18,324 nt of DNA from Hyphomicrobiales bacterium (GCA_021775835.1 JAJFHC010000273.1:1-18324), one strand, 5' to 3'. Shown: positions 1 through 6,491, counted from the stretch's first letter. Notes: a model not told the origin generated them from the sequence alone. Numbers and translations are program-made.

Positions 1-2
1 GG

Positions 3-1193
3 CCCGTCCAGCTTACCCATAAACACGGGGTCAGAGCCGGCTCGCTCATATTTACCGGCGGTCAGGTCAATCTGGATGCGCAGGGCCGCGTGCAGTCGCC
101 GGGCAATCTGGACGTGCAGTGCGACAGCGCCATGGCCTATCTGGAGACGGTCCTGGCCGATCTGGGCGTCGATCTCGCGGACCTTGTGAAGCTGGTGGTC
201 TACTTTGTCGGAGACCACTCAGCGGAGCACCGCATCCTGGATTTGATCGCCGCACGGCTGGGTCCCGATGTGCGGCCTGTGGTCAATATGATTGCCAAGC
301 CTGCGTTGTGTTATCCCGACATGCTGATCGAGATCGAAGGGGTCGCCATGCGCGGGCCTGATGGTGAGCGTCTGGCGCGCCGGTGTATCCACATGGACGA
401 GATGCCCTGGCTTCCCCGAGCCTATTCTCATGTCATCGCCTGTGGGGACATGATCTTTACCGGAGACATGTCGGCCCTCACGGCTGCCGGGTCGGTGGAG
501 GCGCCGGGGGATCTGGCCGGGCAAACAACACTCATGATGGACAGGCTTGATGCAGCCCTTGCCGCCGCGGGCGCGGACATGAATGACGTGGTCAAACTCA
601 ACGTATTCTATGTAGGCGACGGCACGGCCGAGAACTGGGCGAAGCCCGCCGTGATTCGGGCAGGTTATTTCGACGAACCCGGGCCGGCGGCAACCGGCAT
701 TCCGGTAGTCGATTTTCCACAAGCCGGCCTGCTCACTAAGATCGCTGCCACCGCCATGCGCGGTTTCGCCGGCGAAAAGCTCGACCGGAGTTTCGCTTGG
801 CCTTCCGGGCACTGGAACTGGACGACGCCGCTGCCCTACAAGCACGGCAACCTTTGTGGTGGTGTCATTCACCTGGGCGGGCAGGTGTCGCTTGACAGTG
901 CGGCCAACGTGATCGACCCGGGCGACATGGTTGCGCAGACCCGTCGGGCCATGAACAATATCGCGGCAGTCCTCGCTGAATTCGGGGCGACACTCGACGA
1001 TGTGGTCAAGGTGACAACGTTCTACCAAGGCGATGCTTCGGCGGACGCCTTGCACGAGAACCTGCTGGTACGGTCTAATTCCTACAGTGAACCGGGACCG
1101 GCCACGACCGGTATTCCCGTACCCTGCCTGGTCTATGAGGACATGGTCATCGAAATCGAAGTGATCGCCATGCTCGACGGTAAGAATTCTTGA
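3..1193 (+). CDS. Three-domain RidA/YjgF-family protein, 5' end outside window
   Basis: The frame is open to the left edge, so the true start lies outside the window; the first in-window GTG at 90 falls inside a domain and is not the start. Three homologous RidA/YjgF (chorismate mutase-like fold) units of about 115-120 residues follow in tandem. Each has the family pattern: a GD-, GQ- or GG-containing strand such as FTGGQV, FTGDMS or LGGQVS, then a D(L/M/D)V(V)K(L/V) segment, then a C-terminal strand ending IEIE(G/V)(V/I)AM or its equivalent. Classic RidA hydrolyses reactive enamine/imine intermediates using an Arg shortly before the IEIEAIA strand. By hand alignment that position is Asn, Thr and Thr in units 1 to 3, so RidA-type deaminase activity is doubtful. 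The stop codon lies inside a hairpin and the gene converges on the PPK2 gene. Family assignment is firm; substrate and role are unknown. Confidence 0.9.
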   Translation, partial: PVQLTHKHGVRAGSLIFTGGQVNLDAQGRVQSPGNLDVQCDSAMAYLETVLADLGVDLADLVKLVVYFVGDHSAEHRILDLIAARLGPDVRPVVNMIAKPALCYPDMLIEIEGVAMRGPDGERLARRCIHMDEMPWLPRAYSHVIACGDMIFTGDMSALTAAGSVEAPGDLAGQTTLMMDRLDAALAAAGADMNDVVKLNVFYVGDGTAENWAKPAVIRAGYFDEPGPAATGIPVVDFPQAGLLTKIAATAMRGFAGEKLDRSFAWPSGHWNWTTPLPYKHGNLCGGVIHLGGQVSLDSAANVIDPGDMVAQTRRAMNNIAAVLAEFGATLDDVVKVTTFYQGDASADALHENLLVRSNSYSEPGPATTGIPVPCLVYEDMVIEIEVIAMLDGKNS

Positions 1194-1210
1194 TTTGTCA
1201 CAATCAAGAA
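1187..1210. terminator. Hairpin over the RidA stop codon, possible bidirectional terminator
   Basis: A perfect 9-bp stem (TTCTTGATT / AATCAAGAA) with a 6-base loop includes the TGA stop of the RidA gene. It is AT-rich and has no clear U-tract on the plus strand. Read on the minus strand it is followed by TTCTTACC, so it may also serve the convergent PPK2 gene. Its role as a terminator is inferred. Confidence 0.4.
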
Positions 1211-1261
1211 ACCAACCCCTGTGTAGGCACCGTGTAGTTTCAAGAGCTTGGACAAAGTGCA

Positions 1262-1279
1262 GAATTCTCACAAGAATTC
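1262..1279. terminator. Second hairpin between convergent RidA and PPK2 genes
   Basis: GAATTCT, a four-base loop CACA, then AGAATTC form a perfect 7-bp stem about 12 bp beyond the PPK2 stop. With the hairpin at the RidA stop it gives two small AT-rich stem-loops in the 97-bp convergent gap. Neither has a strong U-tract, so this is weak support for a terminator. Confidence 0.3.
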
Positions 1280-1290
1280 AGAAACCCGTA

Positions 1291-2301
1291 TCACTCCTTC
1301 CGGCGATGCTCGGGATGAAGGCTCTTACCCAGTATATGCTCGCTGTTTCGGATAACATCCGCGCTCGATCCGATGATCAACGGATCGGGCCGACCGACCA
1401 CATGAGTGTCCTTGCCCGGATAGGGTAGGGTGGACAGGAAGTGTCTCATGCAATTCAGGCGAGCCCGTTTCTTGTCGTCGGATTTGACGATTGTCCAGGG
1501 CGCGTCGGCGGTGTCGGTGTAGAAGAACATCGCCTCCTTCGCTTCGGTGTAGTCACCCCACTTGTCGAGAGACTGACGGTCGATCGGTGAGAGTTTCCAC
1601 ATCTTCAAGGGCTCGCGTTCACGCGACGAAAAGCGCTTCAACTGTTCCTGCCGGGTCACGGAGAACCAGTACTTGAACAGCCGCACGCCGCTACGGACAA
1701 TCATCCGTTCGATCTCGGGCGCCTGGCGCATGAACTCCAGATAGTCGTGCGGCGTGCAAAAACCCATGACCCTTTCGACGCCTGCGCGGTTGTACCAGGA
1801 GCGGTCGAACAGAACCATTTCGCCGCCTGATGGAAGATGGCTGATGTAGCGCTGGAAGAACCATTGCTTGCGCTCACGCTCCGTAGGCTTGTCCAGAGCC
1901 ACGACCCGTGCACCACGGGGGTTGAGGTGCTCGGTGAAGCGCTTGATCGTGCCACCCTTGCCGGCCGCGTCGCGGCCTTCGAACAGAAGGACGATCTTCT
2001 GGTCGGTTGCCTTCACCCACTCCTGAACCTTGAGCAGTTCGATCTGGAGTTCAGCCTTCTGCTTTTCATAAGATGCCCGGTCGATCTTTTTCTTGTAGGG
2101 GTATTCGCCGTCTTCGAAGACCCGGCGCTTGGCATCCTGATCAAAACCGGCGTCCTGAACGCCTGCTCCAGGATCCCCCGATGGCACGTCGGCGTCGAGC
2201 GGACGTTCGCTGCCATTACTCCTGGCCGTGACGGGTTTCCGAGATTTCTGATTGTCCGGCAATCCGGTTTTCAATCGGCCGGCGTTTGGCTGAGGGCTCA
2301 T
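1291..2301 (-). CDS. ppk2: PPK2-family polyphosphate kinase
   Basis: PPK2 enzymes transfer phosphate between polyphosphate and nucleotides, usually in the direction of making ATP or GTP from polyphosphate in the cytoplasm. The protein (336 aa from the chosen start) has the Walker A loop EGRDAAGKGG at about residues 108-117, a TERERKQWFFQRY lid-type segment, and the Walker B region VLFDRSWYNRAGVE at about 163-176. The central part matches the single-domain PPK2 pattern; the first ~60 residues look disordered. I chose ATG at 2301 because GGGAG lies 6 bases upstream. An in-frame TTG at 2331 gives 10 more residues but falls on the transcription start predicted from the FNR-type promoter. The gene appears to have its own promoter although two other minus-strand genes lie upstream. 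Exact nucleotide preference (ADP, GDP or AMP) cannot be decided here. Confidence 0.95.
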   Translation of the reverse strand: MSPQPNAGRLKTGLPDNQKSRKPVTARSNGSERPLDADVPSGDPGAGVQDAGFDQDAKRRVFEDGEYPYKKKIDRASYEKQKAELQIELLKVQEWVKATDQKIVLLFEGRDAAGKGGTIKRFTEHLNPRGARVVALDKPTERERKQWFFQRYISHLPSGGEMVLFDRSWYNRAGVERVMGFCTPHDYLEFMRQAPEIERMIVRSGVRLFKYWFSVTRQEQLKRFSSREREPLKMWKLSPIDRQSLDKWGDYTEAKEAMFFYTDTADAPWTIVKSDDKKRARLNCMRHFLSTLPYPGKDTHVVGRPDPLIIGSSADVIRNSEHILGKSLHPEHRRKE

Positions 2302-2337
2302 TGCTGTCTCCCGCTGGTTCGCAATACTCAAACGGGA

Positions 2338-2343
2338 ACGCTA
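2338..2343 (-). promoter_or_regulatory. Predicted -10 element of the PPK2 promoter
   Basis: TAGCGT on the minus strand keeps the three most important -10 positions (TA...T). It predicts a start at about 2331, which puts the palindrome at 2366-2379 at exactly -41.5 and gives a 30-base leader carrying the GGGAG site. Prediction only. Confidence 0.4.
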
Positions 2344-2365
2344 GCGAAAATCGATGGATCCCGCC

Positions 2366-2379
2366 TTGACTCAGGTCAA
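2366..2379 (-). promoter_or_regulatory. FNR/FixK-type binding site upstream of the PPK2 gene
   Basis: The sequence TTGACTCAGGTCAA is a perfect TTGAC-N4-GTCAA palindrome. It matches the alphaproteobacterial FNR/FixK/DNR box TTGA(T/C)-N4-(G/A)TCAA. It lies about 71 bp upstream of the PPK2 ATG and at -41.5 from the predicted start, the standard place for a class II activator. This suggests activation under low oxygen or nitrosative conditions; which regulator binds is unknown. Confidence 0.6.
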
Positions 2380-2389
2380 ATGGACCGCG

Positions 2390-2411
2390 CGGAACACGGT
2401 GCGTTGTTCCG
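2390..2411 (-). terminator. Hairpin just after the winged-helix-like gene
   Basis: CGGAACA and TGTTCCG form a 7-bp stem around an 8-base loop, starting 5 bases past the stop of the minus-strand gene at 2417. There is no U-tract after it. It could weakly terminate that gene and insulate the PPK2 promoter immediately downstream. Confidence 0.35.
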
Positions 2412-2416
2412 AAGGA

Positions 2417-2929
2417 TCAATAGTTCCCGCAAGGCAGGTCGGATGTTTCGAACGCAATGCCGAATTCCGGAGCGAGATAGCGGCCACGGCTGACGCGCAC
2501 GAGGTGACCGGCATGGGCCAGGCGCTGGATGGCATTGTAGACTGCCTTGCTCGAGCAACTGACGCCGCTGGCGTTCAACCGGTTGATTACGTCGCCGGCA
2601 CACAAGGGGTTGGCATCAGATTGCCTGAAGGCATGCTCCACCTGACGCAGGAGGTCGCTTACTCTGCCGTTTTCGGGCAGATTCAAAAGCTCGGTGGTGT
2701 CGAACTTCTCCGCCAGACAAACCCGCGTGGGTTCCTTGCATTGACCGTAGAGACTGACCGCCAACGGGCGCAGGCGCGAGACACGCTGCTCGATTTCCTT
2801 GAGCCGGGCTTTCAAGTCGCCTTGCACAAGAAGCGTGTCGTTCAGTTCGTTCAGCGCCTTCTCGCACGCGGACGCATAGTGGTCTACGTCATCGATGTTG
2901 TCGGCGTTGTATCTGGGTCTTGTGTACAT
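2417..2929 (-). CDS. Unrecognised protein with coiled coil and winged-helix-like C-terminus
   Basis: I do not recognise a named family. From ATG 2929 the product has 170 residues. Residues ~22-54 are charged and heptad-like (EKALNELN...LKARLKEIEQRVSRL), suggesting a coiled coil or dimerisation helix. Residues ~92-155 look like a winged helix-turn-helix: a helix LLRQVEHAF, then AGDVINRLNASG, then a putative recognition helix SSKAVYNAIQRLAHAGHL, then a basic wing VRVSRGRYLAP. Five cysteines are present (about 64, 71, 110, 125, 167), so metal or redox sensing is possible but unproven. An in-frame ATG at 2992 would add 21 mostly basic residues; neither start has a strong ribosome binding site, and I prefer 2929 because the acidic, structured part begins there. 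It sits between PPK2 and a sugar-isomerase-like gene on the same strand. A transcriptional regulator role is inferred. Confidence 0.7.
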   Translation of the reverse strand: MYTRPRYNADNIDDVDHYASACEKALNELNDTLLVQGDLKARLKEIEQRVSRLRPLAVSLYGQCKEPTRVCLAEKFDTTELLNLPENGRVSDLLRQVEHAFRQSDANPLCAGDVINRLNASGVSCSSKAVYNAIQRLAHAGHLVRVSRGRYLAPEFGIAFETSDLPCGNY

Positions 2930-3037
2930 GGCCCGAATTTTACCAGCGGGCGCACGCTTGGCACGGAAATTCCTGACAAATGGTAAACGCATGTGCCGGT
3001 TCGGGATCCGGTGTCGTACTGGAAAGGAATCCGGCCT

Positions 3038-3910
3038 TTAACCGACCGCCGACAGACGCTCAGCCGGCCAACGGTCGCGAAACCGTCCCACGGCCCAGAG
3101 GCTGAGATCCCAGGGGTCGGAATAGGGTATATTGGTGTCCCGGTCGGCCGGGGCATACGGATGAGGTCCATACTCAGGGCAAACCGTCATTCTGGCCCGT
3201 CCCTCGGCGCGTCGGGCTTCAATGACACGGTCCCACCAGGTCTCGAACAAGGCGGTCCATTCCATGCCCCAGCCTGTACGCGGGTCAAGACACTGCGGCC
3301 GGTGGAGGTCGCCGACCCGGGCATGGATGTGATGAGTTCGCGCAATTGCCAGATCCATCATGGCGTCCTTTTCCGGATCCGGGATCAGCGTCATCAGGCC
3401 GTTCTCATCGGGAACACTCGATGTGCTGGTCTGCATGTTGCTTTCCGACACAACGGTAAAGTGACTGAAGTCAGCACAGATGAACAGATCTGGAATTGCT
3501 TCCAGATAACGTCGCGTGCCCCAAGGGCTGTATAACGCGCACCGGCGATGGGTTTCGTGAACCACTTCGATATCTGTTTCCGACCGGGCAATGTCGATGC
3601 ATTCGCGAAAGAAGGCAACGCCCTCGTCGAAGGCAAAATAGTCGCGGCCGCCATGGCAATTGATCAGATCCGGTTCATAGGCCAGAACGCGCTGCAATTC
3701 GGTCCGAAACGCGGCAATGCTCGGCGCTACCATGCCGGCATTGAACGACAGCCCCAGTTCCCGGCGTGCGGCGTTGAATTCCGCCGGCTTCATGTCGACA
3801 AAAAAACATTCGATACCATCGTACCCGGCGTTGGCCACGGCGCGGAGCTTGGTGTGAAGATCACCGATATGATCCATGCCCCAGTCGCTCTTGGTGATCA
3901 GCATTTCCAT
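3038..3910 (-). CDS. Sugar phosphate isomerase/epimerase-like TIM-barrel protein
   Basis: The 290-aa product has the features of the xylose isomerase-like/AP endonuclease family 2 TIM barrel, which includes sugar and cyclitol isomerases, epimerases and inosose dehydratases. Visible landmarks are AGYDGIECF (28-36) on strand 2, INCHGGRDYF near 83, VVHETHR with E119, ICADFSHF with D147 and H150, HHIHARVG (193-200) and CPEYGP with E246. E119, D147, H150 or a nearby His, and E246 form the usual divalent-metal and catalytic set. ATG 3910 has AGGGGA 8 bases upstream; a second ATG two codons in is less favoured. It is divergent from the lemA gene and not obviously linked to a sugar-uptake or catabolic operon, so the substrate cannot be named. 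The tail after residue 250 (PYAPADRDTNIPYSDPWDL) is typical of a subgroup acting on small polar substrates. Confidence 0.85.
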   Translation of the reverse strand: MEMLITKSDWGMDHIGDLHTKLRAVANAGYDGIECFFVDMKPAEFNAARRELGLSFNAGMVAPSIAAFRTELQRVLAYEPDLINCHGGRDYFAFDEGVAFFRECIDIARSETDIEVVHETHRRCALYSPWGTRRYLEAIPDLFICADFSHFTVVSESNMQTSTSSVPDENGLMTLIPDPEKDAMMDLAIARTHHIHARVGDLHRPQCLDPRTGWGMEWTALFETWWDRVIEARRAEGRARMTVCPEYGPHPYAPADRDTNIPYSDPWDLSLWAVGRFRDRWPAERLSAVG

Positions 3911-3945
3911 GGCCGATGTCCCCTGTTACGCGGTTTGCCGGTAGC

Positions 3946-3989
3946 CTGTCATTTTTGCATCAAGCCCTGAGATATTGTAGCCATGACAG
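3946..3989. repeat. Interrupted inverted repeat in the divergent region before lemA
   Basis: CTGTCAT (3946-3952) and ATGACAG (3983-3989) are perfect inverted copies separated by 30 bp. They lie between the divergent isomerase-like and lemA genes and flank a possible -10 (TATTGT, 3973-3978). They could be two half-sites for one regulator or chance. Confidence 0.3.
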
Positions 3990-4028
3990 ACTATTGTGCG
4001 AATCGATTTATTGATCGGGAGATTAGCC

Positions 4029-4622
4029 GTGACCGTATCCTTGAGAGGCGTCGCCGTCGTCTGTGCCTTGAGCTTCTGGCTTGCCGGATGCGGGGTCAAC
4101 AATATCCCGACCTTTGAAGAAAAGGCGAAAGCGACCTGGAGTCAGGTGCTTAACCAGTTTCAGCGGCGCACGGACCTGATCCCGAACCTGGTCGCTACCG
4201 TCAAGGGTTATGCCGCCCAGGAACGTGACACCCTGACAGCAGTGGTTGAAGCCCGCGCCAAGGCAACCCAGACGACTTTACCCAAGGACGTGCTGACAAA
4301 TCCGGCAGCATTCAAGACGTTTCAGGAAAACCAGGGAGCGCTGACGTCGGCACTTTCGAAGCTTCTGGTAGTGGTGGAGCGTTATCCGGACTTGAAATCA
4401 AACCAGAACTTTCTGGCGTTGCAATCCCAGCTTGAAGGCACCGAAAACCGGATCGCGGTTGCGCGGCGCGACTACATCGAGGCGGTGCGCGTCTATAATA
4501 CCGAGCTCAAGACCATCCCCGGCCGATGGTGGGCGTCGCTGCTCTATGCAGAAAACCAGCCGATGCAGACCTTCACCATTACCGAAGGCGCCAAGGAAGT
4601 GCCGAAAGTGAGCTTCGAGTGA
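4029..4622 (+). CDS. lemA: LemA-family lipoprotein
   Basis: LemA proteins are envelope-anchored, helical proteins often encoded beside TPM-domain proteins; their biochemical role is poorly known. The product (197 aa) begins with a clear lipoprotein signal peptide, hydrophobic residues 7-17 and lipobox LAGC with Cys21. The family signature follows: FQRRTDLIPNLVATVKGYA then QERDTLTAVVEARAKA. Other marks are QGALTSALSKLLVVVERYPDLK and an N(Q)NFLALQSQLEGTENRIAVARRDY segment, with a C-terminal FTI/VSFE end. I chose GTG 4029 because GGGAG lies 7 bases upstream and the signal peptide becomes standard; an earlier in-frame GTG at 3996 has no ribosome binding site and adds 11 residues. It is the first gene of a plus-strand operon, 17 bp before the first TPM gene. 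Confidence 0.93.
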   Translation: MTVSLRGVAVVCALSFWLAGCGVNNIPTFEEKAKATWSQVLNQFQRRTDLIPNLVATVKGYAAQERDTLTAVVEARAKATQTTLPKDVLTNPAAFKTFQENQGALTSALSKLLVVVERYPDLKSNQNFLALQSQLEGTENRIAVARRDYIEAVRVYNTELKTIPGRWWASLLYAENQPMQTFTITEGAKEVPKVSFE

Positions 4623-4639
4623 TGGCAGGCTGAGCGCCC

Positions 4640-5410
4640 ATGACAGGGTCGCCAAAACTTTTGGGTTACATCTCACGCATGATGCTGACGATAGTGGTCT
4701 TTGCCATATTGCTGATCAGCTCCGGGTTTGGCCCATCCGGGCTTCTTGCCGCCGAACCGCAGTTTCCTAGCCTGTCCGGCCGGGTTGTCGATCAGGCCGG
4801 TTTGCTTGGCAGTGTCGATGAGATCGAGATAGAGGACGCCACGAAGGTGCTGGAGGAAAAAACCACAGCTCAACTGGTGGTGGTAACGCTGGCCTCACTG
4901 CAAGGGTACGAGGTCCGGGATTTCGGGTATCAGCTCGGCCGCCAATGGGGCATCGGCCAGAAGGACAGGAACAATGGTGTCCTTCTGATCGTCGCACCGG
5001 CCGAACGCAAGGTGGCCATCGAGGTCGGCTACGGACTTGAGGGAACTCTGACCGATGCCCTGAGCAAGATCATCATTGAACGGACGATCTTGCCGCAGTT
5101 CAAGGCCGGCGATATGCCGGGCGGCATCAAAGCAGGGGTTGCCGACATTATCGCCGTCATCTCCGGCGACCCGGAGCAGGTGGCGGCCAAGGCCAACCGG
5201 AAGTCCAGTGATGACGAGATACCCTTCTGGGTGCTGCTGATCATTTTCATTGTGATCTTCATTCTGATTACCCGTTTCGGCAATGCCGGTGTTGGCTCCA
5301 GGGGAAACAGTACCTTTGGAAGTTCGTCCAGCGGTGGTTTCTCCGGCGGCGGCGGATTTTCTGGTGGCGGTGGCAGCTTTGGCGGGGGAGGGTCATCGGG
5401 CGGATGGTGA
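4640..5410 (+). CDS. TPM-domain membrane protein with Gly/Ser-rich tail (YgcG-like)
   Basis: The 256-aa product has a signal peptide (hydrophobic ~15-30, likely cleavage after LLAA at 38). A TPM domain (TPM_phosphatase/DUF477) covers about 43-170: FPSLSGRVVDQAGLL, then AQLVVVTLASLQGYEVRDFGYQLG, then GIGQKDRNNGVLLIVAP, then the hallmark VAIEVGYGLEGTLTD. A transmembrane helix (about 195-212, FWVLLIIFIVIFILI) and a Gly/Ser-rich tail ending GGGGSSGGW follow. The tail and terminal Trp are common in this family. TPM domains hold the bulk of the protein outside the membrane, here in the periplasm; enzymatic activity has been claimed for plant thylakoid homologues but is unsure for bacterial ones. 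ATG 4640 has only a weak ribosome binding site; ATG 4679 would shorten the leader. Its last 7 bases overlap the next gene. Confidence 0.92.
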   Translation: MTGSPKLLGYISRMMLTIVVFAILLISSGFGPSGLLAAEPQFPSLSGRVVDQAGLLGSVDEIEIEDATKVLEEKTTAQLVVVTLASLQGYEVRDFGYQLGRQWGIGQKDRNNGVLLIVAPAERKVAIEVGYGLEGTLTDALSKIIIERTILPQFKAGDMPGGIKAGVADIIAVISGDPEQVAAKANRKSSDDEIPFWVLLIIFIVIFILITRFGNAGVGSRGNSTFGSSSSGGFSGGGGFSGGGGSFGGGGSSGGW

Positions 5411-5772
5411 AGCGAGGTTTCCATAATGCGATTCTGAGGCTGGCAGCGTTGGCGGTCATCATGCTCCTGGGCACTGCGGCAATCTCGTCCGTCGACGTTG
5501 GACTGGACCCGGGCGTCGCCTGGGCCGGACCAGCCACGGAAAAAGATGATCCGGGTTCTCCCTGGGCGGATCCGGACAATCCGGTGATCCAGGACGGCCG
5601 TGTCTACGACGGGGATTTCTACAAGACACTGGTACCCGCCCTGGTGTTCGTCATGATGGGAGCGGTGGCCTTCATGTTTGCGGTCACATTCGTACGCTCG
5701 CGCAGAAGACGCCGGACGCGTGAACGCCAGGACGTCGGCACGACTGTACGTGGCGAGGATGGGGAGTGGTAA
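5404..5772 (+). CDS. Unrecognised small membrane protein between two TPM genes
   Basis: The 122-aa product is not a family I recognise. Residues ~9-28 form a hydrophobic signal-like segment (possible cleavage after AWA at 41). A Pro/Asp-rich stretch, DDPGSPWADPDNP at 48-60, follows, then a transmembrane helix at ~76-97 and an arginine cluster (SRRRRRTRERQ, 99-109). This predicts a short periplasmic segment and a basic cytoplasmic tail ending DGEW. Its ATG overlaps the stop of the upstream TPM gene (ATGGTGA) and its end overlaps or nearly touches the next TPM gene. This strong translational coupling says it is a real gene acting with the LemA/TPM proteins. It may be an anchoring or assembly partner; that is inference. 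Confidence 0.75.
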   Translation: MVKRGFHNAILRLAALAVIMLLGTAAISSVDVGLDPGVAWAGPATEKDDPGSPWADPDNPVIQDGRVYDGDFYKTLVPALVFVMMGAVAFMFAVTFVRSRRRRRTRERQDVGTTVRGEDGEW

Positions 5773-5777
5773 GCCAA

Positions 5778-6392
5778 ATGGCATTCATCGATGACAACGG
5801 GCGAGCCCGGATATCCGAAGCAATCAACCGGGCTGAAGGAAACACAAGTGGGGAGATCGTTGCTTTGGTGGCCGGGCGCAGCGACGACTATGCGTACGTA
5901 CCCTTCCTGTGGGCGTCGCTTGCGGCGCTGGCAGTGCCGCTGCCGGCGTTGTGGATGCCAGGACTTTCGCTTGCCGTCGTCTACCTCGTTCAACTGTGCG
6001 TCTTCATCATAGTCGTGCTTGTCCTGAAGTTGCCGTCGGTCTTGAAACATGTGGTGCCTGCGGGCCTGAAGCGGCGGCGCTCGCATCGACACGCGCTTGA
6101 GCAGTTCCTGGCCCAGGACATGCACACGACATCGGCGCGCACCGGAGTCCTGATCTTTGTCTCGGTTTTCGAACGTTATTGCGAGGTGATTGCAGACGAA
6201 GGGATTTACGAAAAAGTCGACGCGCAGGTCTGGCGCGAAGCCGTCAACGCCATCACGACAGCCGTGCGTTCAGACCGGACAGCGGAGGGGTTTGTGACGG
6301 CAATCGATTTATGCGGTGACGTGCTGGCGAAACATTTTCCTGAGGATCCGACGGCGGAAGACGTGCTGCCCAACCACCTGATCGAAATCTGA
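5778..6392 (+). CDS. TPM-domain protein with inserted membrane helices
   Basis: The product (204 aa) starts with the TPM-type opening FIDDNGRARISEAINRAEGNTSGEIVALVA. Two or so transmembrane helices (about 42-60 and 65-85) interrupt the domain, then it resumes with EQFLAQDMHTTSARTGVLIFVSVFERYCEVIADEGIYEKV, the pattern of the second, integral-membrane type of TPM protein seen next to LemA genes. No signal peptide precedes the first half, so the domain may face the cytoplasm. Two starts are possible: ATG 5778 (GGGGAG 11 bases upstream) and GTG 5766 (AGG 7 bases upstream, overlapping the previous stop). I prefer ATG because MAF begins the family pattern. It is the last gene of the lemA operon. 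Confidence 0.88.
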   Translation: MAFIDDNGRARISEAINRAEGNTSGEIVALVAGRSDDYAYVPFLWASLAALAVPLPALWMPGLSLAVVYLVQLCVFIIVVLVLKLPSVLKHVVPAGLKRRRSHRHALEQFLAQDMHTTSARTGVLIFVSVFERYCEVIADEGIYEKVDAQVWREAVNAITTAVRSDRTAEGFVTAIDLCGDVLAKHFPEDPTAEDVLPNHLIEI

Positions 6393-6411
6393 CGACTGTA
6401 CAAAGGCCGCC

Positions 6412-6463
6412 GGCCCGACCATCCGGACGCCTGGGAGGGAGTCTTTTGCAGGATGGCCGGGTC
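6412..6463. terminator. Imperfect stem-loop after the lemA/TPM operon
   Basis: GGCCCGACCATCC (6412-6424) can pair with GGATGGCCGGGTC (6451-6463) over 13 positions with one G-U and one A-C mismatch, around a 26-base loop. It lies between the convergent TPM gene and the 62-codon gene. Without a U-tract it is only a candidate terminator or RNA-processing structure. Confidence 0.3.
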
Positions 6464-6491
6464 AAGGGGTGTTATCGAGAGAGAACTGGCG

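Noticed and set aside
219..1271. Long minus-strand open frame opposite the RidA gene
   Set aside because: It is antisense to a clear three-domain protein, is rich in His/Arg/Gly without family pattern, and has no ribosome binding site; it is a by-product of GC-rich codon use.
2354..2986. Plus-strand open frame opposite the winged-helix-like gene
   Set aside because: Either strand could code, but the minus-strand product has plausible helix patterns and fits its neighbours, while this product shows no domain and would begin inside the PPK2 promoter.
3996..4028. Earlier GTG start for lemA at 3996
   Set aside because: It has no ribosome binding site and places charged residues before the lipoprotein signal peptide; GTG 4029 has GGGAG at 7 bases.
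5029..5784. Minus-strand Pro-rich open frame
   Set aside because: The proline runs are the complement of the Gly-rich codons of the TPM protein tail; no independent support.
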